From Colwellia sp. (GTDB taxonomy: Bacteria; Pseudomonadota; Gammaproteobacteria; Enterobacterales; Alteromonadaceae): a DNA stretch of 64,000 nt. Location of the stretch: assembly GCA_029938115.1 (NCBI GenBank), contig JAPYOP010000017.1, positions 10,971 through 74,970 on the forward strand, written 5' to 3'. This document shows, in pieces, positions 52,717-61,800 of the stretch (positions within the stretch are counted from its first letter, which is position 1; each line of letters begins with the position of its first letter). A program made the position numbers and the translations under genes. The notes below the pieces were generated by a model, which saw only the letters and a program-made list of their open reading frames with translations, was not told where the DNA came from and did not search any database.

Positions 52717-52728
52717 ATTGTTAACAAT
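52717..52728. promoter_or_regulatory. Putative operator ATTGTTAACAAT (perfect)
   Basis: Upstream of the likely GH117 lipoprotein start (52834). Confidence 0.65.
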
Positions 52729-52833
52729 CGACAATTGTATGTAAGATTTGTTATAGTGGTAACTAGGATTACGGATTGTTTCAATACTTGTGTTCAATCT
52801 AACTTTATCCATTATTATATGAGTGTATTAACT

Positions 52834-54036
52834 ATGAAAATTTTTTGTGGAACAACCCTGTATTTGTCTCTTTTATTGCTATTGTTGACTGGGTGTGATG
52901 ATAAAGATTTAACGCTTTCAGCTGAAAAGATACCGGTAAAACCTCAACAAAGCGCGGCTATGCAAAGGCATGTGGTTAATGATAGTGATAATGAACTTTA
53001 TGGTCGCTTCAAGTATCAGCCGTTAGATGGCTTAGGTTATGAAGAAGGAATTCACCGTAGAGATCCAAGCTCGATAATAAAAGTCGATGACGTATATTAT
53101 GTTTGGTATACCCGATCTAAAGACCCAAAATTAAGCTGGCTCAATGCTGATATTTGGTATGCAACGAGTAGTGATGGCGTTAAATGGCAAGAGCAGTCTG
53201 CAGCTGTTAAACGTGGGGCACATGGAGAATATGATGATTTAAGTGTCTTCACTACAAATATCCTAGTAGCCGAGGGTAAATATTACTTAACTTACCAAGC
53301 AGAAAAAAAAGACGGCTATGAAATCAATGTTGTTGCCATGGCAAAAGCGGACTCACCTGATGGACCATGGCAAAAACTGTCAAAACCCATTTTAACGCCC
53401 ACTTATGATGGTGAATGGCAGCCACACCCTAAGTGGGATAATAAACTTGTTGCCGTAAAATCAGGCTCTTGGGATAGCCGAATGGTGCATGATCCTGCTG
53501 TCATTCCTCGTTTTGGAAAATACTTTCTTTATTATAAAGCTCATGGTATAGGCGATACCATGTGGGCTGATTCTAAATGGGGCGTAGCCATTGCGGATAA
53601 ACCAGAAGGCCCTTATATTAAAAGCCCATTAAATCCAATTACAAATAGTGGTCATGAAGTGTGGGTATGGCCATGGAAAGAAGGCATCGCTGCAATTGTA
53701 GATTGGGCAGGCCCAGAAAAATCTACGGTGCAATATAGTGCTGACGGAGTTAACTTTGACGTTAAATCAACGTTAGAAGATGTACCTCCTGCTGGTGGGG
53801 CTTATATTGCTGATAAGTTTGACGATCCTAAAAACGGTCAAGGATTTACATGGGGCTTAGCGCATTATGGGCGCAGTGATTGGACGTTTTTAGTACGGTT
53901 TGATACTCAAATGTTTCAAGGTGTGAAAAAAGATTTATCTTGGAAATCATTCCCTCATTACAGCACAATAAGAGATGTGATGGTTGATCCAGAACGTTTT
54001 GACTTGCCTAAGGGAGCTTTACTAAAACATAAGTAA
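52834..54036 (+). CDS. GH117-like glycoside hydrolase, lipoprotein
   Basis: ORF track starts at 52690 and overlaps the operator; ATG 52834 gives 'MKIFCGTTLYLSLLLLLLTGCDD'. 'IHRRDPSSIIKV', 'VHDPAVIPRFGKYFLYYKAHGI', 'NSGHEVWVWPWKEGIAAIVDWAGPEK'. Confidence 0.87.
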   Translation: MKIFCGTTLYLSLLLLLLTGCDDKDLTLSAEKIPVKPQQSAAMQRHVVNDSDNELYGRFKYQPLDGLGYEEGIHRRDPSSIIKVDDVYYVWYTRSKDPKLSWLNADIWYATSSDGVKWQEQSAAVKRGAHGEYDDLSVFTTNILVAEGKYYLTYQAEKKDGYEINVVAMAKADSPDGPWQKLSKPILTPTYDGEWQPHPKWDNKLVAVKSGSWDSRMVHDPAVIPRFGKYFLYYKAHGIGDTMWADSKWGVAIADKPEGPYIKSPLNPITNSGHEVWVWPWKEGIAAIVDWAGPEKSTVQYSADGVNFDVKSTLEDVPPAGGAYIADKFDDPKNGQGFTWGLAHYGRSDWTFLVRFDTQMFQGVKKDLSWKSFPHYSTIRDVMVDPERFDLPKGALLKHK

Positions 54037-54065
54037 TAGCCAACCTCTTTACTAATATTACCAAT

Positions 54066-54096
54066 GGAGCAGTGCTTTAAGCCTGCTCCTTTTTTA
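54066..54096 (+). terminator. Rho-independent terminator
   Basis: GGAGCAG-tgctttaagc-CTGCTCC-TTTTTT. Confidence 0.8.
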
Positions 54097-54209
54097 TAAC
54101 TATCAGTTTCTTTACATAGCCTTTACATAACTACTCTTGCAAAAAATAGCCATATTGCGTATTATTTATAAAAAACATAGTTTAAGTCGGCTTATAAAAG
54201 AAAGATATT

Positions 54210-55772
54210 ATGAAATATAACAAAATTCGATTAGCTATCAATGCGCTATTGGTCACTACATTTTCAGCTTACTCATTAATGGCTCGAGCGCTCCCTGAAG
54301 ACGGTAATGTAAAGACTGAAATGTTTGAGCCCACTATTGAGTCATTGCAACAATATAAAACACCGGAATGGTTTCGTGATGCAAAACTTGGAATTTATTT
54401 GCATTGGGGGGCATATTCTGTCGCAGAGCGTGGCGAGTGGTATGCCCGTAAAATGTATCAACAAGGCACGGCAGAATACAAACATCATGTAAAAACCTAT
54501 GGTCACCCATCCAAGTTTGGTTACAAAAATTTTATCCCGATGTGGAAAGCTGAAAACTGGGATCCGGATGCCTTAGTTGCCTTATTTAAAAAAGCAGGAG
54601 CTAAATATTTTTCTCCTGCGGCTGTTCATCATGATAATTTTGATTTGTGGGATTCAAAATACCATAAATGGAATTCTGTCAACATGGGTCCCAAACGTGA
54701 TATCACTGGTGAGTGGAAACAAGCAGCAGAAAAGCATGGTTTACGTTTTGGTGTCACCACCCATTTATCTCGTGCATATAGCTGGCTTAATGTCGCTAAC
54801 CAGTCTGATAAAAAGGGGCCGTTAAAGGGCGTGCCATATGATGGTGACAACCCTGAATTTGATGACTTTTATTTTCCAAAGCATGATGATACTCATAAAC
54901 GCGCTGCTGAAAAACCACCAAAATGGTGGCGTGATCAGTGGGCTGCCCGTATGAAAGATTTAATTGAAAAATATGATCCAGACCATTTCTATTTTGATAG
55001 TGCAGTACCTTTTCGTGGTGAAGATGCCGGTAAAACAGGCATGGAAGTTATCTCGTACCTTTATAATAACAGTATGAAAAACAATGATGGAAAACAAGAA
55101 GCGGTTATGGCGATTAAAGCGCGTCCATGGCAAGGCTTATATGCTGAAGGAATGGCAACTTTAGATTTTGAACGAGGTAAAGCAAGCCATATTTTAGATG
55201 AACCTTGGCAAACTGACGATTCTTTAGGCTCTTGGGGTTATAACACACAGTGGCCTAATGGCTTTATGGACACCAATATGGTGGTTGATAAATTCTTAGA
55301 CATGATCAGTAAAAATGGCAACATGCTATTAAATATTCCCATTAAAGCCGATGGTACTTTAGATGATAAAACGGTAAACGTTTTAGAAGGCATGGGAGAG
55401 TGGTTCGACATTAATGGCGAAGGTGTTTATGGCTCTCGTCCTTGGTATATGTATGGTGAAGGTAAAACCAATGAAGTACCTCATAAAGCAACAAAATCAC
55501 CGTTTAAGAAAACAGATATTCGCTTTACCACCAATAATGGGTATTTATATGCTTTTGTTTTGGACTGGCCAGGAGCTGGTAAAGAGGTAACGATAGAAAA
55601 TATTACCGCGATGAATAATCGATTATCTGCGGTTGAATCGGTTTCTATGCTTGGCAGTGATAGTCACATAAAATGGCGTGAGAATGGCGATGGTTTAAAA
55701 ATCACTATGCCTAATAAAAAGCCTGGTGCTCATGCTTTTACCATGAAAATAAAGTTTAAAGGGCGCTTTTAA
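54210..55772 (+). CDS. GH29-like exo-glycosidase, exported
   Basis: 520 aa; 'PEWFRDAKLGIYLHWGAYSVAERGEWY', 'AVHHDNFDLWDS', 'GPKRDITGEW', 'DHFYFDSAVPF'. Confidence 0.87.
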   Translation: MKYNKIRLAINALLVTTFSAYSLMARALPEDGNVKTEMFEPTIESLQQYKTPEWFRDAKLGIYLHWGAYSVAERGEWYARKMYQQGTAEYKHHVKTYGHPSKFGYKNFIPMWKAENWDPDALVALFKKAGAKYFSPAAVHHDNFDLWDSKYHKWNSVNMGPKRDITGEWKQAAEKHGLRFGVTTHLSRAYSWLNVANQSDKKGPLKGVPYDGDNPEFDDFYFPKHDDTHKRAAEKPPKWWRDQWAARMKDLIEKYDPDHFYFDSAVPFRGEDAGKTGMEVISYLYNNSMKNNDGKQEAVMAIKARPWQGLYAEGMATLDFERGKASHILDEPWQTDDSLGSWGYNTQWPNGFMDTNMVVDKFLDMISKNGNMLLNIPIKADGTLDDKTVNVLEGMGEWFDINGEGVYGSRPWYMYGEGKTNEVPHKATKSPFKKTDIRFTTNNGYLYAFVLDWPGAGKEVTIENITAMNNRLSAVESVSMLGSDSHIKWRENGDGLKITMPNKKPGAHAFTMKIKFKGRF

Positions 55773-55821
55773 CGTTGTGATGTTTTAAAAGTTTTGAATG
55801 TGGGTTCCCAACCGCATCATT

Positions 55822-55850
55822 GCCAAACCTAGCAGTTTGGCTTTTTTTTA
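55822..55850 (+). terminator. Rho-independent terminator
   Basis: GCCAAAC-ctagca-GTTTGGC-TTTTTTT. Confidence 0.8.
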
Positions 55851-55900
55851 GTAAAACTCTATTGGTTTAAAAAAAACAGAGTTTGTAGAATGAGAATGTT

Positions 55901-58414
55901 ATGAAAAAATTACTGCTAATACTTTTTTTCTTGCTAGCAAATAACACCATTGACGCACAAGTTTATTTTGTTGCCACTAACGGCAATGATAATGGTGATG
56001 GGTCCGTTAGGCAGCCTTTTTTAACCATTAAAAAAGGCGTAACTAAATTGAGTCCAGGAGATACACTTTATTTAAAGCAAGGTCGTTATTATGAGCAAAT
56101 TGCTGTGAATGAAAAACGCGGGACAAAATCGCATCCTATAACCATTGCCGCAGCGCCTGGAGAACACGTCATTTTAGATGGCACTGATTCATTACCCGAT
56201 AACTGGCAACTAGTAACACCAGAGTCAAGAGCAGGGAAATTAATACAAGATGCGCAATGGTCGCGTTTAAAAGGCAAGCTATACAGTCTTGAATTAACTA
56301 ACCCTATTTATTCATTAATATATAACGATAAGTTGATGAGTGATGCACGTTGGCCAAATGCTCGTTGGAATGATCCATGGCGATTAGATCGCTATATGGT
56401 GCTTCGCAGAGCGTCAGAAAAAAGTACAAAAGGTAAGATTGAAGATGCACTTTCAACTAAAAATGCTTTAGCTGAATCAAAAACATGGCTAAATTACGAT
56501 CGTAGCAAATTAAACCACCGTAATGAAACGCTGGCCAATACGGGAGTTTCATTTGAAAACTCTGTTGCTATTCTAAGTTACGCTTGGGGCAGTTGGGCAA
56601 CTGATGTTGAAGCGCATCAAGCAGGTGAAAATTCTTTCACTTATGATACAGAGTTTAAAAACAGCGGCAGTATTCAAAAAGAAGCAAAAGGGTTCTTAAA
56701 TAATCGAATTGGTTGGAATAAAGCAAAAAGCAAATTTAAACGTAGTTCTCATTCTGGACTGAGTTATTTCTTGATGGGCTTAGCCGCACTCGATATAGAA
56801 GAAGAATGGTGGTATAACCAAGCTACTAGTACCTTGTATTTTATGCCACCTGATGGACAAAAACCGACAGCAGGTAGTGTCAGAGGTAAACGTCGTGATT
56901 ACCAATTGGTGGCAAAAAACAGTCAATACCTAACTATATCAGACTTTGAATTTTATGGCGCTGCCGCATTGTTAAATGAAGTTGAAAACTCGGTATTACA
57001 AAACAGTAAATTTCATTTTTCTGCTTCTCAGAAATTTTCCGTTGGCAATTATGACATTCCAGTCACGACAAAAATAGTGAATAAATATCGTAAAAGAGAC
57101 AGAAGTATTTTACATGGTAATGTTTTGAAAAATAATCAGTTTACCTACCTTGATGGTAATGCTTTTGAAGGTAGAAGTACGGGACTTACTATTGACAATA
57201 TACTGATTTATCAAACTCAACAAACCACCTTAGGGTTGGACTCTCGTTCAATGAGTATTGATCGGCCCTTACTAGTTAGACGAGTTACTATTAGTGATGT
57301 TGGCGCATCTGTAGGTATCAAAGGGGGAGGGCTGGATTCTACTTACGAGCTTAATAATATTACGCGATTTGGCGGCTTACAATACGACGGCTCTAGTTTA
57401 CAAATGGGAGGCAGAAAGCAGTTTATTTATCGCTACAATTGGTCACACGATCACCCTAAGCGCTCTTACCGGTTTGACGCTGGGAGCTACCCTGATTTTG
57501 CTAACGCTTTTGGTGAAATGAGCTACAACGTCGCCTGGAATACTCCCGGAGGTTTTGCTATTAAAGGTGATGACCATTTAATTCACAATAATTTATTAAT
57601 AGGTGATACCGGCTTTCAACTGTTTAATATGAAGCGTTGGGCAAGTAAAAATGAACGAACCTTAGTAGCAAATAATATTGTGCCTTACTTTTCTGCCGGT
57701 AGTTATGACTGGGACAAACCTGTGCAAAAGAAAAGTACTAAATCCGCTAAGGTATATACTTCATCTGACTTTTGGTTAAAAGAAAGTAAAAGTAATAAGA
57801 AGGTTAATCAGCACAAAGAGAGCCAATTTGATGATGGTAATAAAGCTAAAAAAAGGAAGTCAGTTGTTTTAGCGATTGATAAAAATAATTATCATCAATC
57901 GGCAGATCTGGTTTTGCGTGATATTAAAAATTTAGACTTTAGACCTAAAAAAGATTCAGTACTTATTGATGCAGGTTATCAAATTAAAGCGGTTGATGTT
58001 CCATGGAAAAATATTGCGATAACAGGTAATAAATCATCCAAAGGTCGAACAATCGATATTGGTCCTTATGAATTTGGCGCACCTAACTATTGGATACCAG
58101 GATTTAAGTTTAATACTGCTTCAACGCCTATACCACCTTTGCACGCACAAAGCGTTAAAAGAGATGCGTCATTAATGTGGCTAGGTGCATATGGTGTGAA
58201 CAAGCATCAGCTTTATTGGTCTATTAACCAGGAAGAATTACGTATAGCAGATAAAGACAGTAATGCTTATAAGGGAGAATATATCAACGACCATAATGTT
58301 CACCCATTTAAGGACAAACTGCTCTCAGGACAAAAAGTGTATTGGCGAGTTGATGCTGTTAAAGGTAATGGCATAATCGTCAAGGGCGATATATGGTCGT
58401 TCACCGCAGAGTAG
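55901..58414 (+). CDS. Exported right-handed beta-helix protein with C-terminal Fn3-like module
   Basis: 837 aa; 'YFVATNGNDNGDGSVRQPFLTIKKGVTKLSPGDTLYLKQGRYYEQI', 'PITIAAAPGEHVILDGT'; C-term 'VYWRVDAVKGNGIIVKGDIWSFTAE'. Confidence 0.75.
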   Translation: MKKLLLILFFLLANNTIDAQVYFVATNGNDNGDGSVRQPFLTIKKGVTKLSPGDTLYLKQGRYYEQIAVNEKRGTKSHPITIAAAPGEHVILDGTDSLPDNWQLVTPESRAGKLIQDAQWSRLKGKLYSLELTNPIYSLIYNDKLMSDARWPNARWNDPWRLDRYMVLRRASEKSTKGKIEDALSTKNALAESKTWLNYDRSKLNHRNETLANTGVSFENSVAILSYAWGSWATDVEAHQAGENSFTYDTEFKNSGSIQKEAKGFLNNRIGWNKAKSKFKRSSHSGLSYFLMGLAALDIEEEWWYNQATSTLYFMPPDGQKPTAGSVRGKRRDYQLVAKNSQYLTISDFEFYGAAALLNEVENSVLQNSKFHFSASQKFSVGNYDIPVTTKIVNKYRKRDRSILHGNVLKNNQFTYLDGNAFEGRSTGLTIDNILIYQTQQTTLGLDSRSMSIDRPLLVRRVTISDVGASVGIKGGGLDSTYELNNITRFGGLQYDGSSLQMGGRKQFIYRYNWSHDHPKRSYRFDAGSYPDFANAFGEMSYNVAWNTPGGFAIKGDDHLIHNNLLIGDTGFQLFNMKRWASKNERTLVANNIVPYFSAGSYDWDKPVQKKSTKSAKVYTSSDFWLKESKSNKKVNQHKESQFDDGNKAKKRKSVVLAIDKNNYHQSADLVLRDIKNLDFRPKKDSVLIDAGYQIKAVDVPWKNIAITGNKSSKGRTIDIGPYEFGAPNYWIPGFKFNTASTPIPPLHAQSVKRDASLMWLGAYGVNKHQLYWSINQEELRIADKDSNAYKGEYINDHNVHPFKDKLLSGQKVYWRVDAVKGNGIIVKGDIWSFTAE

Positions 58415-58879
58415 ATTTCTGCTATTTCATTTATGATTATTAAGGTTGTGCTTATACGACCTTAATTAAAGCTTATCCACTGTTAGTTTAATTATTCACT
58501 TTCTTCATTATCTTATTAATATCTTTTGTTTTTATCTATAAAAAACGTAATTACACCCTATTGAATAGCTTTTGCAACTAGCATGAATTTTACAAGTACA
58601 AGTGAAGTATTACAGTTGTTAATAATTTATTTCTGTTTATTTATGTGTTGTATCTAGTTGATAAGTAACAAGTTGAATTGTGTTTTTATGTATTAAAAAT
58701 GTAACTTGGTGTATTTTGATGTTGACGATGAAAGTTATTGATGATAAAAAGGTTGCAATGTTTTTTATAAATTAAAATCACCTTGGCGTTTTTTAGATAT
58801 AACTATCTTTACTAATTGTATTGTATGTTTTTAAGAATGTTTAATAAGTGATTGTTTTAGCTAAGTTGTAGGGGAAAAT

Positions 58880-61800
58880 ATGAATCGTTTTACTAAAAAT
58901 AAAATCACAACAGCAATATCGACAGTGTTCATTATGTCATCGAGTTGTGTATACGCAGCAGATAATTTAATTCAGCAAGCTGATTTTGAAAATGGAGTAA
59001 TTGATCAATGGGTGTCTGCTGGCGGAACCCCTACAATCATCGATGATGCAACCTTAAATAGCAAAGTGCTGGAAGTTTCAGGACGCTCTAAAGATTCTTC
59101 TGCGGCAAAACAAACGCTTTCTGGTTTAGTTGCGGGTCATACTTATCGATTTACAAGTAAATTAAGAACGACATCCTTAGGAGCAAATGTAGGTATTGGC
59201 ATGTCTTATCGAGCTGATTTAACAAAAGCTGACGGGTCGCCGAAAGATACTTATACCACGATTGGTACACTTACTCCATCAGCAGGTGATTGGGTAGAGT
59301 ATAGTGCGGAGTTCACTTTGCCTGAAGCTTTTGATGATTCAATGCCGGCAAAAATTTGGATTAAATCTGGTGGCGGTACGGTTACTAGTGTTTATGGTGA
59401 TGATTTTAATTTAGTTGACTTAGATGGTGATAACCCACCTTCACAATATTCTAAACCAACCACATATACTGACGATGCGGGTAATAGCGAATATTGGACG
59501 GCTAATGATCTTTTAGGCAATAAGCTGGATGTAATGCGCTTGGCACATAGTGACGATTTAGTTAATCCTATAGCAGGTAAAACTTCTTTTTCTCAAATAG
59601 ATACTTGGTTAACCGAAGAAGGTAATACCGATTGGCGCTGGGCTACTTTAGCCGAAATGCAAGCCATCCATACCTTTTTTGATGGGGCTGATAACGCCAC
59701 GAATATCGCCTCGTTTTTACAATTAAACGGCGGTGCCTGGGCCCCTAAAGAGGGAACTGAAGAATGGACAGCATTGATCCCAACTGAATCTCAATCTTTA
59801 GATGAAGGAACAGATCCTCATAACGCGCCAGCCTATAAAATAGGTGTTAATAATCTCACTACTTCGTTCGGAGCGGTAAGTTATGCCAAGAACTTCAACG
59901 CTAACGGACTTGTCGGCGCAGGTTTGTTAGTTAGAGAAGTTTCAGATGCCATTACTTTAGAAATTTCAGCGCCAAGTGATATTAATGTTGAAGCTACGGC
60001 AACAGCGTCTTCAGTCACTTTGGGGACACCTGTTGTTGTCGGTGGAATCGCCCCAGTAGAAGCTGCCGTTGCAGATAATAACGGTCCATTTACTGTTGGG
60101 ACTCACACTGTTACATGGTCAGTAACTGACGCAGATTCAGTGCTTGTTACGGCAGAACAAGTAGTCATTGTTACCGATACCACAGCCGCTACCTTTGATA
60201 CATTAAGTGATATCACCATAGAGGCATCTTCACTTTCAACTGATGTTGCAATGCCCACCGTTAACGCGAGTGACTTAGTTGATGGTGATATTGTTGCGAC
60301 AAATGATGCACAAGCCAGTTATGCGGTAGGAAGTTATGTAATAAACTGGACGGCAATTGATACTGCAGAGAATCTAGCGACAACAAGCCAAAACTTAATT
60401 GTGCAAGATACCACTAATCCAGTATTTGAGGTATTGGCTGATATAAATATTGAAGTGGATGGTGGCCAAGCTAACGTCATTATTTCACCTGTAAGTGCAA
60501 GTGATTCAGTTGATGGTAGCATTATAGCAACTAGAGACTTGGCCGATGGTCTATATGATGCAGGAGAGCATATCATTACTTGGACAGCAACAGATGCTGC
60601 CGGTAATTCTCAAAATGCAAGCCAAAAGCTAATCATTATCGATATTAGCGATCCTATTGTTTTTGATGGTGTCTTAGAAACCATTAACGTTGAAGCGAGT
60701 GATACCTTAAGTGACGTTTCATTAATTGCACCTACGGCCAATGGCGGCACTATTACCGCAACTGCTGATTTTACCGGACCTTTTAGTGTTGGTGAACATA
60801 CTATCACTTGGACTGCATCAGAAGGTGAAGATTCATTAACGCAAATACAAACTGTAATTATTACCGACAGCCAAGCACCTGTATTTGGCGATTTAGCCGA
60901 CGTTCATGTTGAAGCGACCGGTGCAGAAACTGAAATAGCAATGGCTAGTATCGTGACTAACGATATCGTTGATGGAGACGTTATTGAAACCAATGATGCT
61001 CCTGCCACCCTAGTTATTGGCAGTCATGACATTACATGGACTGCAACAGATACTGCGGGCAATAGTTCAAATAAAGTGCAAAAAGTGATTGTTGAAGATA
61101 CAACCTCACCAATATTCGCTGATGCAATAAATGTGATTATAGAAGCAACAGGCATTGAAACCAATGTGGCATTAGTTGCCCCAATGGTAACGGATGTAAT
61201 TGACGCTGAATTAATCGTTGCTAATGATGCTCCTGATCTTTTCCCTCTAGGCGATACCACCGTGACATGGTCAACAGTTGACACTGCTGGCAATACGGCA
61301 ACAATTGACCAACTTATTACAATCGTAGATACCATTGCGCCAGTTTTCTCAGCGCTAACATCATTAGTGTTTGATGCGACCGATACTGGCACTGCGAGCG
61401 TTATAATTCCTAGTGTTTTAGCTATTGATAGCGTTGATGGTGAAGTTTATGCATCAGCCGATTTGGTTGATGGTGAATTTGCAGAAGGTACATACACTAT
61501 TACTTGGACGGCTATGGATGCCGCAGGTAACGAATCTACGACTAATCAAACAATCACTGTTAATGCTTTCAATGATAACCCCGAGTCAAGTTATTCAAAT
61601 AACAACTCATATAGCAGTGATGATGCTAATAATTATTGGACGATCAATAATATCGCAGGCAATAAGCTTGATATTATGAGGTTAGCTGCAAGTGATGATG
61701 TTGGTAATGAAAATGCTAGCTTTGCTACCGTAGAACTTTGGTTAAGTGAAAATACCGATTGGCGCTTTGGTACTTCTGAAGAGCTTGTTGCACTTCAAGC

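Noticed and set aside
52690-52833. 48-aa N-terminal extension in the ORF track for the GH117 lipoprotein
   Set aside because: Contains the putative operator; the lipoprotein signal peptide begins at 52834.
870-55772. Interpretation as a fucoidan utilisation locus (GH29 + FucP + sulfatases)
   Set aside because: Possible, but there are only two sulfatases, no recognised fucoidanase or FucI/FucK/FucA pathway, and four GH117 plus AHG- and L-galactonate-type enzymes; a red-algal galactan fits better. Not excluded.
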